Shown one piece after another: positions 34,601 to 45,985 of a stretch of 64,000 bases of DNA (position 1 is the first letter of the stretch; each line of letters begins with the position of its first letter). The translations under genes and the position numbers were made by a program. The stretch is from Flectonema sp. DT1601 (Eukaryota > Euglenozoa > Diplonemea > Diplonemida > Diplonemidae). The notes under the pieces were generated by a model. The model was not told the DNA's origin. It worked only from the letters and a program-made list of their open reading frames with translations, and made no database searches. The stretch spans positions 620,001 to 684,000 of the forward strand of contig OZ025846.1 of assembly GCA_964019425.1 (NCBI GenBank), given 5' to 3'.

Positions 34601-35116
34601 CAAGCGATGTATATTTATGACCTTCAGTGTAGAAAGTTGATAAGTCAATTAGCTGATGGTTGGGACTCTGTAAAGAGTGATGAAGAAGAGATTGTTCAGA
34701 AACACGATGCTGTAATGAAGAAGATATTCTCAAGTGAACCAGGTGCTTTACAAGAACTTAAGGAGTTGAGTCGATTTAATTTAGATGACCCAGTACTAGC
34801 AAACTGCCTTAAGATGTTTGAGTATGAACTCGCACATCGAACACCTCTCAGTCGTGGTTATCGATGTGAAGTAGACTTTAGCTTTACTCCTGACACTGTA
34901 ATCGCTTGGGCTACTTCTGATTCTACTGAACAGATGTCAACACGAGCCTTCCCTTCAACTGAACAATACACGCTTCACACAAATACTAATACTTCGACAA
35001 TGTTCACAGTAAACATAACAAATACTACTCAAAACACTCAAAACACTCACACTCAGAGTAATACTAAATCATTAACAGATCCTATGGGACTTCCGTGTTC
35101 TGTACCCGATCCGTGA
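31688..35116 (+). CDS. Receptor-type adenylyl cyclase with a second degenerate cyclase domain (copy 2)
   Basis: A 1,142-residue paralogue of the upstream cyclase with the same architecture. TM1 is at about 31-64, then an extracellular sensor with Cache-like end (WWLTSAIDRK), TM2 at about 478-502 and a HAMP-like linker. Catalytic domain 1 (about 575-715) has VFTDIQGSTRLWE, EVKTIGDAF and ADYRGKTVTTASKLE. In that last motif the family Asn and Arg are replaced (Thr, Lys), so activity is less certain than in copy 1. Domain 2 (about 813-945) lacks metal Asp residues, as in copy 1. The C-terminal tail is rich in Thr and Asn. The start at 31688 was chosen because it is the first ATG after the acceptor at 31652. 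The tandem pair looks like a local duplication. Confidence 0.9.
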   Translation: MVFKDVIQRDQSAPADFSLADQASSGDSTAVIGWGVSVKLLFFALSFLTISASGGSSSTLFMITYEKAVRDTHQAGGHSVDNCFTTSENSLNKIAAHLLNYSTEGISSQLHALIDMPIKHMHGLLTILEKYENETKDYAWLTSRELQFNLWQQHQITRDAPATGGIGIYVNDLHLHLFWDTATGVEEFYIFTPGVGQNSEVGRVDQWDIFHPSRVKEVGDGVLEKNPYHRLYIPNNEIPVLELVRTPNMWPKESFRWPGLQVAESFTGYTLTSLHDRPEGVLNLEVTLSLAEATRFLRVLVEQSRNETGSETRMYTSIAGSWVTQKIKSLGIADAWANWTSADQENILLSVSDGDSTLRSSDTSIPTPLRPFHPLMDVNATDPLIRNIAIGINGKYSDFHYQGTTQLSVNRTDLGRLEDFFVQVKYISDGFGISWWLTSAIDRKYVVGEFVKKQKIRQEEFTLRYKEVETSVKDRNDRAVGIVGGFACCLLLCSVIVTIWVLQPIKYLQKDMLDVSVLNLDHITLMSSNTKLREVRDMQASFYKMVRDLKEYRAYVPNAILQGDKNTVEPPTSKACIVFTDIQGSTRLWELGDSSMNISMEKHNDVIRRAIELHGGYEVKTIGDAFMVAFNKPLAGILFSMKVQLDLPKQNWPADLKLGKGGLRVRIGCQYGTVILEENPLTGRADYRGKTVTTASKLERKALGGSLCVASDLVAYVENDLKDQNIIIRDNGIHEIKGLGSHQTYLLIPAGAPADEGEEVFNVLEPNDALVIQSQSSPEDDSLSEVATHVTIFRPPPSSTSNRITGLTLVSGQATIAICTLRGRYPLRGNLFDDVNLMVSLVGESAVETEGVLGSVMGNNMLISWNTCKVAKLHTTASMRFAARMEKRGARLMTVGIATGIALHGNVGTEKRRFHTMFGLPLGCARALASYATVMGAFCLVGDCTRNQKLREQKDSTFLRWIDSWNLTSEYQAMYIYDLQCRKLISQLADGWDSVKSDEEEIVQKHDAVMKKIFSSEPGALQELKELSRFNLDDPVLANCLKMFEYELAHRTPLSRGYRCEVDFSFTPDTVIAWATSDSTEQMSTRAFPSTEQYTLHTNTNTSTMFTVNITNTTQNTQNTHTQSNTKSLTDPMGLPCSVPDP

Positions 35117-36554
35117 GACTGATGAGAGTCTGTTGGTACTAAAGTTATTTAAACAGAAGGTCACATGATGAACTACGCCAGACAAGATAACGTCGTAAAA
35201 GACATCTCGTTGATTACTCTCATTGTTAGGACAAAATTTGGAGGAAAAAAAAATAGTAAACCCAAGAAGAATAATAAAAGTATGTTATACGGTAGAGCAA
35301 TATTTGAATTTAAATCATGTTCCTAATATATTATAACAATTTTTTTCCCCCCTGCTTTTTTTAATCATCCGCTTTCCTTTTTTTTGACTCCCTCGTCGGC
35401 TTGACTTTCGATCGTTTTGTCTTCTTATTTGTTGGCCCTGCTTCACTGGCATTCTTCTTGTTTTTTGTTATGTTTTATTGGTTTTTATGGATTTCTTTTT
35501 TTTTTTTTATCCATCTGTCCTTTTTGTTTGTTTTTGTTGGTATTCTTCTTCACCGTACACACGAACTGTGTGGTTGTGATTGATATAGCTCACTTTGTGT
35601 TATTTTTTATTGCCCTATCAAAAAGACTTCAGCACTTGTCTGTGAAATTATTGTTTTCTTCACATCATGTCTTGCTCGAGTCTAATTAAATATATTGCTG
35701 ATGATATTCACCGTACAGTCTTCATTCAAACCCACCAATGAGAATGGTAATTATTTTGTCTTGTTACTGTTCGCGTATCAGGTTCTGCCATCTATTTCTG
35801 TAAGAGGAGAGTGCCGCTGGTCCTCATGTTGCAGTTTTCTTTTCCTTCCATCTTTTAGAGCTGCTGATGATACTTATCGAGAATTATGTGGAAAAAAAAA
35901 AAAAAAAATTTAAAAAAAACGCTGTTTTTTTTAAATTATTTTCTTTATTTTTTTATTGTTCTTTTTTTTTTTTTCCACTGTAATTGACTGCTAATAGGTT
36001 GGTCAACGTTATGAGTCAAAAGTGGCTGTGTTTGTGTTTAAAGTTTGAGTTAGTGATAATCAATAGAGACTCTCACAGCGGTCAGTAGCAACTATTGTCA
36101 TCCCTTTTTTAGTTCAATTATTTTGTTAGCTATCTTCTCTAATTCTTTTTTTTTTTTTTTTTGTTGTTCCATTCACAGCAATGCGTGGACGTTGGTATCA
36201 CGCATAAATAAAATGGGCCGATCTGTTGTTTTTTATTCTTTTCAAATGAAAAGTTATTTACAGTCAAGTCTTTTTTTTGTTTCTTCTTTCCATTTTTTTT
36301 TTTTTTTTCCTTTACAAAAAAAGCAGTACTGAATCTGCGAGTTAAATACCTATAGGGAGCAGCAAAGTTAATTCTATTTTATTGTTTGAAAAGTGTGTGC
36401 TAAGCTAATGCTGTTTGTGTTACTTTTGACCCGTCATTCGGAGTATTATTTATCTCTCTGTTTGTTTCCTCCTTTCCTGATAAGGGAGCTAACATGAAAA
36501 TCTCATTACCTGCTATCAGTTTGGTTTTGCTTGGTTGCCTTGTTTCAGTGTGTT

Positions 36555-36585
<31 letters not shown>

Positions 36586-38313
36586 CTATATTAGTTCTGT
36601 ACGCGAGACATTAGTTTTGTTTGGTCACGTCAGTTTTAGAATGAAATAACAACCCGAGCTGATCAAAAAAAAAAAAAAAAAGGAAAATAATAATATAATT
36701 ATATTAATAAATTATAATAATAAAATATGAAGAGAACTTTTTTTTTTCTTTTTTTTTTTCTTGATTAGATCTTATCTGGTTATTGTTTCAAGTGAACATG
36801 ACATACAATTGTTGTTATCTTTCAGTTAGCTGTTGTGGTGGTGTTTTCATTTTCCGACGTTATCATCATCAAGCATCTTGGAAGAGAGTCGTTTCTTAAC
36901 CCAGAAGTTAAGAAGCCGACTCAAAGTAACAAATTATTTTGTTTTATTTTATTTTTTCTTTATTCCCCACTACCGGCGATATTCTTCTTCTTCTTCTTCT
37001 TTTTTTTTTCCTATCTTCGAAACCCATAGTAAGGAAGGTAGTAACGGAGTCGGAATCTGTTTTTTGGTTATTCTTCATAAACGACAAGTATTTTTAACAC
37101 GTAAATGTTATAATATTTTACTTAATTGTTTTTGTCTAATTTTGTGATTATGAATAAAAAAAAAAATTGGAGTAGAGGAAAAAATTAATAAATTAAGTAC
37201 CTTCTTCTTGGTTCACAGCCATGGAATTTAATCGAGGGAGAGATCTACGTGCTGAACTTAAGCAACAGTGATTCTCCCAGTAACGGCGAGTGAACAGAAC
37301 AGCCCAAGCCTCTGAAAGGTATCGTGGTGCAAATTTAGGATGGTGGTGAGAGTCTCCTCATTTGATCTGATTTGTAAGAACTGGCGATTGATCCCACAGA
37401 AGTTATTTAGGTTTGGGATAATTATTTTTTCCCCTTTTTATTTTTTTGCTCAGCAAGCGCGGGTATTTGGCACAAAAGGCTTTTCAAACAACAAATGTAT
37501 TTCACACTCTGTTATCTTGATCTTCACACGAAACAGTCTTCCTTACAAACATTATTATTATAAAAATTGGCTAGTCTTTAACAACCCTCCTTGGGAATTG
37601 ACTAGTCGGGAATAACTATCCCTGCTCTCCTGATAACTGTTTTAATGTGCCGTAGTACTCGTTTTCGTCGCTTCTGTTTCTTTCTTCTCCTTTTCTTCCC
37701 TCCCCTCCCTTCTTTTGTTTTTTTTCTCTTTTCCGTAACTAGTTGATATGTATTGTGTGAGGAAAACAAAGAATGCTGGCTACGTTTTGCGTGAGGTTAC
37801 AGTCAAGCCATCCCTTGCGTTGCTGTGTTATTGTACTTCAGTGGGGTTGGTTTTTTCTGATGGGAAGGATTTTTCGTTCTTTCAGCAATTTTGCTTTGTT
37901 TTAGTTTTCCTACTTACGTACTTATTTGGCACCTCTTTCCTGAGTGTGTCGGTTCTTTTCTTTGTGATTTTCCTAGAACAGACTGGTTGAGGCACTAATA
38001 CGAAATGGGTTTCCGAATTTATGTTGTACTTGTGCGCGGAGGTATCGGACACAAAAACGGTTTTCCAAAAAAAAAAAAAAAATTGATTTGATTTTTCACC
38101 AGTTTTTTGTTACAAACACTCACGTGAGAACACATTGCGTTGTGTTTAAAAATTAATATGTAAAAAGTGACGATAAATTCATTTTTGCTTTTTACCTATA
38201 ATAAATCACTATATTATCGTTTCCCCTCTACTTAAGGTTAGTATCCCCGGAGCTTTGACCGACCACGCGTGGGTCTTGTAGGACTCGTCTTACGGTATGA
38301 GTAAAATTAGAGG

Positions 38314-38348
<35 letters not shown>

Positions 38349-39888
38349 CGCTTGTTTCTTTCCCCTTCGCTCTTTTTACTTCAACAATTCTCGTCAATAA
38401 AAAAATAAGTAAAAGGGAAAAAAAAAAAAAAAAAAAAGTCCAAATCGGAAAATAAAAAGAACGAGGAATATGTCCTTTACAAGCAATCAAGTAACCTCTA
38501 AGTAAAGGTGTTTTTGAAAAAAAGAAAAAAATAGTAAAGCAGCCAACCGCACACATTAAGTTCCTATTTTCTGAAGTTGGTTAGGCCATGCTTTCACACC
38601 GTATCGCGTATCGAGCAAGCTTTTACACTTATGCTCTACGTGAGATTTCTGTTCTCATTGAGCTTGCCTTAGTGTGCTAATGTGTAGCGTTATTAAAAAA
38701 AAATGGTTTAGCATTACCGTTCAAAGTCCGTTTTTGCGCACAAACAAAACATCATTAGCAGTTCATCAACAAGGCAAACAAGACGTAGCTGCTTCGATCT
38801 GTTTTCTCTGCAAACCCCAAAAAAAAAGAAGGAAAGTGCAGTTCATTCGTTTTATAGTCACTTGATGCATTTCAAGTATAAATCATAGAATCGTGAAAAC
38901 AACAACTTGCTTCCCAACTGATGGTTATCTTATACTCTCCTCTATACCCGAACATTCACAACAACAATGGCCTTCAGTAGGCCCTGGCAGTGAGAAAGAA
39001 TGATCTCTGAGGAACGGAATGAACTGTTCTTCCACTTTTTAACAAAAATGTTGATCTTTTTTACGAGTCGCTTTAGAAGTTGGTGACGAAGATCATCTGA
39101 CGCCACAGGCGACAAAAATTGGTCGCTGTTTTTTTTTCTTCCCTTTTTTTTTTTTTTTTTCTTGGTTTAATAAAATAACGTAAAGATAGAACTAGTGTTG
39201 TTGTTCCTTTCAACCTTTTTATACTGTAGTTGAATATTGTTTCAGACCTTGTGGGGATATCCATAACTGTGCAACACTCATCTGCATGTAAGCCGTTTTT
39301 CTTTGGAATTGATTGCAATGGACCTGTTCTGTGTCTGCGGGTGTGCAGAGTAGACTAGAGTAAGGCAGCACCCTGAGATCTGATTATTTGTTTTATTTTG
39401 AAGTTGTTCGTACGGAAGGAGCTGATGTTCAAACTGTTGATTTGTATTTGAGTAACTTCAATATAGTCTTTTAAATCATTTTTTTTTTTTACCAACACAT
39501 CTGTTGTCCTGTTTTTGATACGGTGGCAACCTTAACAATCAATATTCTTCTGTTGTTGTTTTTTTTTTATTATTAATTTGAGCTTCTTTTCTTGGTCTGT
39601 TTTTTTAGTTATTTTCCCCCATTCACTCTCCCGCATAAGTTATTTCATTGCATAAGTCGTACGTTAGACTGTCACCACTTCCATTCCCTGATCTCATTAC
39701 TGAAGAGTTGTATTATATTTGTGTTTAATCATTTCTATATTACGGCAGGTCATCTTAAATGTGTTTACTGTTGTGTTGTTCTAAAGTTTGTTTCTGATGT
39801 TACACAGATAAAAACTATTTTCCCAACAGGAGGGCATTGGTTCGCAGCCGACTGACGAAGGCCCTCCCCCACCCCCATCCCCCCTGAG
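35117..39888. other. Long spacer between cyclase 2 and the LRR phosphatase gene
   Basis: A 5-bp hairpin AGACT/AGTCT overlaps the cyclase 2 stop (35116-35131). The DNA is T-rich with many homopolymer runs. An LSU rRNA-like fragment lies at about 37225-37350. No protein gene is supported; the open frames lack family motifs. The acceptor CCCAACAG at 39822-39829 leads into the next gene. Confidence 0.6.
37225..37350 (+). pseudogene. Fragment of large-subunit rRNA with an internal deletion
   Basis: The text GCTGAACTTAAGCA followed by GTAACGGCGAGTGAAC and CAGCCCAAGCCT is the strongly conserved 5' region of eukaryotic 28S rRNA. The normally intervening ATATCAATAAGCGGAGG-type stretch, about 27 nt, is missing, and the flanks are not recognisable rRNA. 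It is an isolated fragment, not a working rRNA gene. A small separate rRNA piece, as in fragmented euglenozoan LSU rRNA, is less likely because the core is deleted. Confidence 0.7.
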
Positions 39889-42126
39889 ATGAGTGAAGTA
39901 AAGTCAAGGCCGAAGCCGCTGGTGGATCCGACGAAGTCGGCTACTAAGAAGCCTGGACCAAAAAGAGTTGTGTCGCCAACGAAGGGCAAGGCGAAGTCGC
40001 CGAAAACTGCGAGCGCTGCAAGTCCGAAAATATTATCACCGAAGGTCAGAGGTTCTCCAAAGTTGAGAAAAGCAGCGGCGGGTTCAAAAATCGGACCAAC
40101 CTCAACATTCGGCAGCCCGCCAACGAGTTCGATCTCCTCATCGCGTATTCGAGTCAAGCCGGCACCTAAGAGGTCACCAGTTGTCTCAACAAGAGGTGCA
40201 TTGTCGAGAAATGTACCCAACAGTGTAAAGTCCGCAGCGTCGCCAGTCTCTTCACCTCCGACTATGAAGGTCTCAAATATTGAATCGATGGGAAAACTGA
40301 AATTATCTGTTTCACCAAAGTCTTCCCCTTCCCCTGTTAGTGATATCAAAGTTATGCATCTCGACGATGTACGTTCTGTAGAGGTAGCCTACGATGATAA
40401 ACTTAAAAAAATAAATTCTCAATCATCGCACTACTCTCCTGATTCAGAAGATCCATTATCACCTCCTTCAGGTATAATGGGATCTCCTGGAGCAACGCAG
40501 AAGAAGAGATCTCTCGCATTACTGCGTCAGGAGTTTAATTCAACAACAGACTCACTAGCGTCGACTTTAACCAGAAGAAAGACTCTTGGAGGAGGAGAGA
40601 TAGTTCAAGCTTTCACTGCGACAACTGTTTGTTCTGATGATGCATTTGGTAGTGTAAGACTATCATGTCATGCTAGTGAAGCAAGTGAAGAACATATTGA
40701 ACACAAAGACCCAACACTTGGATACGATGATATTCCTAATTGTGGATCATCAGATGTTTCTGGTGATCATTCTGAGATATCTGACTTTGAAACAACAATT
40801 ACTAAACCTGTGAAGAAAGTACTAATGCAAGCCCCTACTCAAACAGAAGATGATGCTGATGATTATATTCAATCTTGTCTTGACGTGAAGGGAACTGATC
40901 TCGACCTATCGAGACTCAACCTTTCTCGAATTCCTCCACAAATTATAAATTGCACGATGCTGACAAAACTCTGCTTAGAAGAGAATTCACTCGAAGTGTT
41001 ACCCGAGTCTCTGGGGTTGTTAGTTAACTTAACTCACTTCACTGCAGGTAATAATCATTTGAGAGAACTACCAGCAGAACTCAGTAATTGTAAAGAACTT
41101 ATTGAACTGAAAGTTGATCAGAACGAATTAGTTGAGCTACCTGAATGTTTTTCAAAGTTGACTAAATTACAGAAAGTAGTCCTTGACTGGAATGACATTA
41201 CAGAGTTCCCTACTTGTTTGTTTAAAATACCTGATCTTAAACAAGTTTATTTAACTGAAAACCCTCAAATTGAAACATTCGCAGGAAACGACTGGGGGAA
41301 CTTTAGCAGCCTCGATCTCCACTGCGACAACAATCCAGCTCTTGTTAAAGAAGCACAGCACTTACCACACACGATAACTTTACATTGGCATTGTGTGTTC
41401 CCTGACAAGGTTGATCAGTATCTTTATTTGGGATCTTTGAGAAGTGCTCAAGAGATTAGAATTTATAAATGTCTTGGTATCACACGTGTGGCTACTATTG
41501 GTAGAGAACTTCAAATAAAACTAGACGAAGGGATGGAACAATATCAGGTCAACGTTGATGATTTAGCCGACACCGACCTCTCAAAATTATTTGATGAAGT
41601 TCACGAATTCATTCAGCGGGCTATCGCTGATAAGACTGGTATTCTTGTTCATTGTTTTAAGGGACAGAGTCGTTCTGCTACGATGGTTATTTCATATTTG
41701 ATGAAAACCCGCACCATGAGTAGAGATATTGCCTACCGATACGTTGCGTATGTCATGATTGTTTTATTTTAACTTCATCACTAAATTAGTTCTAGTGGTC
41801 AATTTTTTTTTTGTACCTACAAACCAATTGTTCGGTAGAAAGAGAATTGTGGCAGCGTAACTACCTATTCCTTTATTAGGATTTTCTACCGGTTGCGCAC
41901 AAACAAAATAAAAGTGTGAGTTAGTAAGTAAAAAGTGAAGTTTGCCGATTCTTTTTTTTTCTTTTTTTTTTTTTTCATTTCTCTCTACATATAAACGCAA
42001 AACAGAGATCGACGTCCAATGATTAACCCGAATCCTGGTTTCATGGAGCTGTTGGCAAAATACGATACACAACTACAAGCCTTACGTGCGAAGGAAGGGA
42101 TAAAAGAATCCTCAAATGAGAACTAA
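39889..42126 (+). CDS. LRR dual-specificity phosphatase with SPK-rich tail
   Basis: Two exons, 39889-41747 and 42006-42126, give 659 residues. The N-terminal about 300 residues are basic and rich in Ser-Pro-Lys, resembling microtubule-binding or proline-directed-kinase target tails. Leucine-rich repeats follow at about 330-470 (LDLSRLNLSRIPP, LCLEENSLEVLPE, LKVDQNELVELPE). The dual-specificity phosphatase domain (about 505-645) has the signature HCFKGQSRSAT (Cys about 589, Arg six on, matching CX5R) and a likely general acid in DLADTDLSK. Exon 2 supplies the family ending (RRPMINPNPGFMELL). It should remove phosphate from Ser/Thr/Tyr of protein substrates, with the LRR for docking. The ATG lies 60 nt after CCCAACAG. 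The intron carries a retroposed repeat. Confidence 0.9.
41813..41950 (-). mobile_element. SINE-like retroposed repeat, copy 1 (inside an intron)
   Basis: It closely matches 58799-58928. Read on the minus strand it starts AATCGGCAAACTTC and ends GTAGGTAC followed by poly(A), seen here as a T run at 41803-41812. It sits in the phosphatase intron, making it 258 bp against the usual 60-90. No B-box was recognised. Confidence 0.6.
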
Positions 42127-43618
42127 ACCCGCACTGTACCCGATCGCTTTCATGTGGAGGATTCCTGCATTGCTCGTTAGGGGAACTTACTTCACATCAC
42201 CTGCAGTGGTGACGAACTCGCACCACTTTAGATACTTCAGACTGTTTCCTATCAAAGGTGAGAATGAATTCCGACTTAGAAGTAATCCTCCGTTGATGAC
42301 AATCAAAGAGAGCAAGTGACGAGTCGTTGTTGGTAGAAACGTCTTTCGAGTGGGATCTCTCACTGTTTAGAAGTACACAGAAGTGCGTATTTCATATCCA
42401 GACAGTCGTCTTTGGGACTCTGAGAGCATGTCCCCTGTTGGGGATTCCTGTCATTGTGTTTCCTATTTCAAAGCTGATGGTAAGTTTTTTTTTTCTATTT
42501 ATTCTCCCTAAAAAAAACTTTCCTTCGAAGGAGGTTGACGGAGACTTTTTTTTTTTTTTTTTTTTTCGTTATTTTCTTTTATGACTTTTTTCAGTCTAAT
42601 ATTTGTACAAGCAATTGGTTATCAGTTTTATTAGCACGTTGGGTGGACTTCCTAATTCTCTTCAACAAAAAAAAAAAAAAAAAAAAAAAAGAAAAGAAAG
42701 AAAGAAAAAAAGCACCCTCTTCTCCCCAATTACGATCTTTTTTCTGTTCAAATCCCGTTCCCTGTTTTAAGCATTTGAAATATATGTTTAAATTTCGAGT
42801 TGTTTTTTTTTTTTTATTTTTATTTTTTTATTTCATTTTTTTATTCTTCTCTTATATTGTATTGTTTGATGAGACCGTGAGCGCTGCCTGTTGGAAGACA
42901 GGCGGTCTGAAGGTTGGAATTATTCTCGCGTTGAACTTGCATCCTCACACTCCGCAACTAAGCCTTGAGAAAAGACTAAAGGAGAAACATGATTGTACAC
43001 ATGAAGAGATAACAAAAAAAAAGAATTTATTTCGGAGGGGGGAAAATGAGGACCAAACTGTGAAGACCAAACTGTTAAGACAATAAAAAAATAAAAAAAT
43101 AATAAACTACTACTAGTAGTTTATGTAATTTAGGGTGAATTTTCTTCCTTTTATTTTTGTTTTTTTATCGTCGCCAATGCTCAGGATATAGGTTCTCAAA
43201 AAACGGTACATGGGTCAATAAGAGTGACAATAAGAAAATGAATCAAAAAATTAGAAAAGGAAACCCACGTTGAATACACAGAAGAGTTGAGAAAAAAAAA
43301 AAAAAAAAAAAAAAGATTAATTTAATCTCGCTGTCTTCTCCAGTTAGGTTTCTTTTTTTTTTTTTTTTTTTATATTCCTCTTTTCTTTTTGAGGAACTCA
43401 AAAAAATAAGATCTTTTTCTGAGACGAATGGATCACTTCAATCAAAAGTAGTTTAAGTCCTGCTTTCTTGTACTACTTCACTTGTTATCTTCTCATTGAT
43501 ATGTAAATCAAAATCACGACTTGTTAGTCTGCAGCAGACAAGCAGTTTTCACGTGTCATTATTATAAATATTTCTGCTTCTCTTGTGAACTTGTTGTGGA
43601 TGTTGTTGATATAAAAAT

Positions 43619-43654
43619 CCTTATTTCTTTTTTTTGTAGAAAAAAGAAATAAGG
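43619..43654. ncRNA. Perfect 15-bp hairpin
   Basis: Arms CCTTATTTCTTTTTT (43619-43633) and AAAAAAGAAATAAGG (43640-43654) with a 6-nt loop. It may be a terminator-like or processed hairpin, or a by-product of A/T richness. Confidence 0.35.
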
Positions 43655-44346
43655 AATGATGGTACTACCTCGCTGAGTTATGAAAAAAGAATAACAAAAA
43701 ATTATTTGGGGAGAGGGAAGAAGCGTCTTCTGAAGAGAGGAAGTTTAATACCCGATCTGTGCGAGATATTTGGAAAAAAAAAAAAAACGGTATTTTTCAG
43801 GGAGAAAGGGAAAAAAAAGAAGAAAAAAAACCTAAAGAAATGAATATAAATAGAAAAGAAAAATACAACAATAAAAAAAAAAAAGATAGTTATCTTGCCA
43901 GTAAGTCTGCGCTCCTACAATCTCTCAGTTATTACACGTGCTTGCGGGTGCAGACTAGCATAGCACTCCCCACCCCCTTATCACTGACACCCAGCATCTG
44001 ATTAAACAAAGTAATGATTATTATTCTATAGGATTATTTGGTTATCTTGTTTTGATTATAACTGTTCCCATTATCTGCTTTTTAGACAACATTTTTGTTA
44101 CGAAAGGTCTATATACTTTTTGAGAACACCAACTCAACTCAGTAATACGTAGAATTCTCTTATAGTGTTATAGTAATTTAAAAAAACGCGATCCCTTTTT
44201 TTTTTTTTCTTTATCCTATGAAACTGAGTGAAGAAATCGCATGGAAAAAATTGGCATTTTTACACAAACCTGAGGGGTTAGCATTATCAAAGTATGACTT
44301 GTTTACTAATTGATGTGTTGTGTTGATGAAATCAAATAACTAATAA

Positions 44347-44376
44347 AAACAACTGTCTCTGTAATGACAGTTGTTT
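44347..44376. ncRNA. Perfect 11-bp hairpin
   Basis: Arms AAACAACTGTC (44347-44357) and GACAGTTGTTT (44366-44376) with an 8-nt loop TCTGTAAT. The mixed base composition makes chance less likely than for A/T hairpins. Confidence 0.4.
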
Positions 44377-45178
44377 CTTGCTTGCGGGAATATTTTATAT
44401 AGATGCTGAACAATGAACTCGTACGAGTTGAAAGGGGGAAAAAAAAAAACTTATATAATAAGAACGAGTCCGGCCAATTATTCCTTTCTCTCTTTTATTT
44501 TTTGTAACATTCTATTGGTGTCTAATTCCCTCTCGGGTACAATTGACAATATGGACTTTCGGGAGTTAGTTTACGTTCTTGTTCTTGATAGGGAGCCGAC
44601 GAGAGATCAGAGCAAAGTTTTGTAATTCATCTCGTTGAGCAATTTACTTGCGCCCACAAGTCAGACGTTTTGCTTTGTTTTGCGTACGACGTTCGGCAAG
44701 TGCGTAACCTTGTAGTTCGGTAACAGAAACTAAATAAGAAATAGTTGTATATCCTCATCCTCAACGAGTGAAACCCTCAGGTGCGGTAGTGTTGTCCATC
44801 TCTTTTGTTTTCTTCGATGCGAATGAAGGGAGGACAGTCAGAAAGCGGGAGAGGGGGGGAAAAAATTAAATAAAATAAAAGTAGGAAGCAACAAACAAGA
44901 AGGGGGGGGGGAAAAAATAATAAAAAAATAAAACGAGGAGAGGAAATTGAAGAAATGAAAATTCAAAAGCACATCCACACTCCCCAACCCCTTCGCAAAA
45001 AAGACAATAAGAAGATATGTGTGAGGCAGCTGCCCTGTTTTAGTTATCTCTAATGGTTCACTCTTATTATAATTGTTTTCAACCAGAAATATAAGCAGCC
45101 TTCGTAAGACAAGAATCGCTTCACTTTGTCTCTATTGTTTATTTATATTCCTAGGATCAATAGGGACAAGTCGGGAAC

Positions 45179-45945
45179 ATGACTGATGAAGAGCCAACGA
45201 TAAAAGAAGAAGTTAAAACCGAAGTAAAAGAAGAAGAGAACGTTAAAACTGAAGTTGTGGAATATCCACCAAACCCAACATTGTACATTCGCCATTTAAG
45301 TGAGAAAGTTGGGAAAGAGGAATTGAAGAAGAGTTTGTGGCAGATGTTTAATCAGTTCGGTGAGATAATTGACATCTACTGCAGACCTAAAGTACTGAAG
45401 TGTAAAGGACAGGCTTGGGTTTGCTTCCGCGATGTAACTTCCTCAAAGGCTGCACTTGGAGCTATGCAGGGGTATGTTTATGTTTCTTGATTTTGTTATA
45501 TAAATTACAATAGCAAACAGTGTACCTTTCGTAGTTCAGATTAGAAACAAAACCAAACAGGTGGTCGTTTTACAACCAGAAGATGGAAATCTCTTACGCG
45601 AAGGCCCGCAGTGATGCTGTTGCTAAGTTAGAGGGAACATTTGTAGAGAGAAAGGTCAAAAGTAAGCGAAAGTCTGACGGTGGACCTGTAAAACGAGTAA
45701 AAGAAGATCGAAGACACGGAGGAGCTCCAAACAAGAAGCTACTAGTTGAGAACTGTCCTGAAGGACAAACTTTAGATAGTTACTTTCATCACTTCCCCGG
45801 ATTTAAGACCGTCAATCCTTCTGAGAAGGGAGTTGCATTTGTTGACTTTCAAGATGCGTCTTCTGCAGCACAAGCTCTTTCAGGGCTTCAGGATTTAGAG
45901 ATAGGAGGCAAGCGACTGAAAATTAGTTTCGCCACAATGGGATAG
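45179..45945 (+). CDS. U1A/U2B''-type spliceosomal RRM protein
   Basis: Two exons, 45179-45471 and 45561-45945, give 225 residues. RRM1 has RNP2 LYIRHL and RNP1 KGQAWVCF, followed after splicing by MQGWSFYNQKMEISYAK, LEGTFVERK and KSKRK, the pattern of U1A, U2B'' and SNF. RRM2 lies in the last 80 residues (KLLVENCP, GVAFVDFQ). The family binds U1 or U2 snRNA stem-loops in the spliceosome; which of the two cannot be told here. The N-terminus has a charged KEEVKTEVKEEE run. The ATG follows the acceptor at 45154. The intron (89 bp) has donor GTATGT and A/C-rich acceptor. The 3'UTR can fold as a cloverleaf (45986-46077). Confidence 0.93.
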
Positions 45946-45985
45946 CTAGTTCAGCCACACCCTTGGACCGCATCATATGCCCGGC

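Larger units (their letters stand above)
42127..45178. other. Spacer before the RRM gene
   Basis: This is the phosphatase 3' flank followed by A/T-rich DNA. Two strong perfect hairpins lie at 43619-43654 and 44347-44376, and a palindrome AAACTACTACTAGTAGTTT at about 43105. G runs occur near 44860-44912. Acceptor-like TTCCTAG ends at 45154. Open frames here (42535-43086, 43759-44001) are Lys/Phe homopolymer artefacts. Confidence 0.6.

Noticed and set aside
39765-40349. 194-residue minus-strand frame opposite the phosphatase N-terminus
   Set aside because: Overlaps a well-supported gene and shows no motif.
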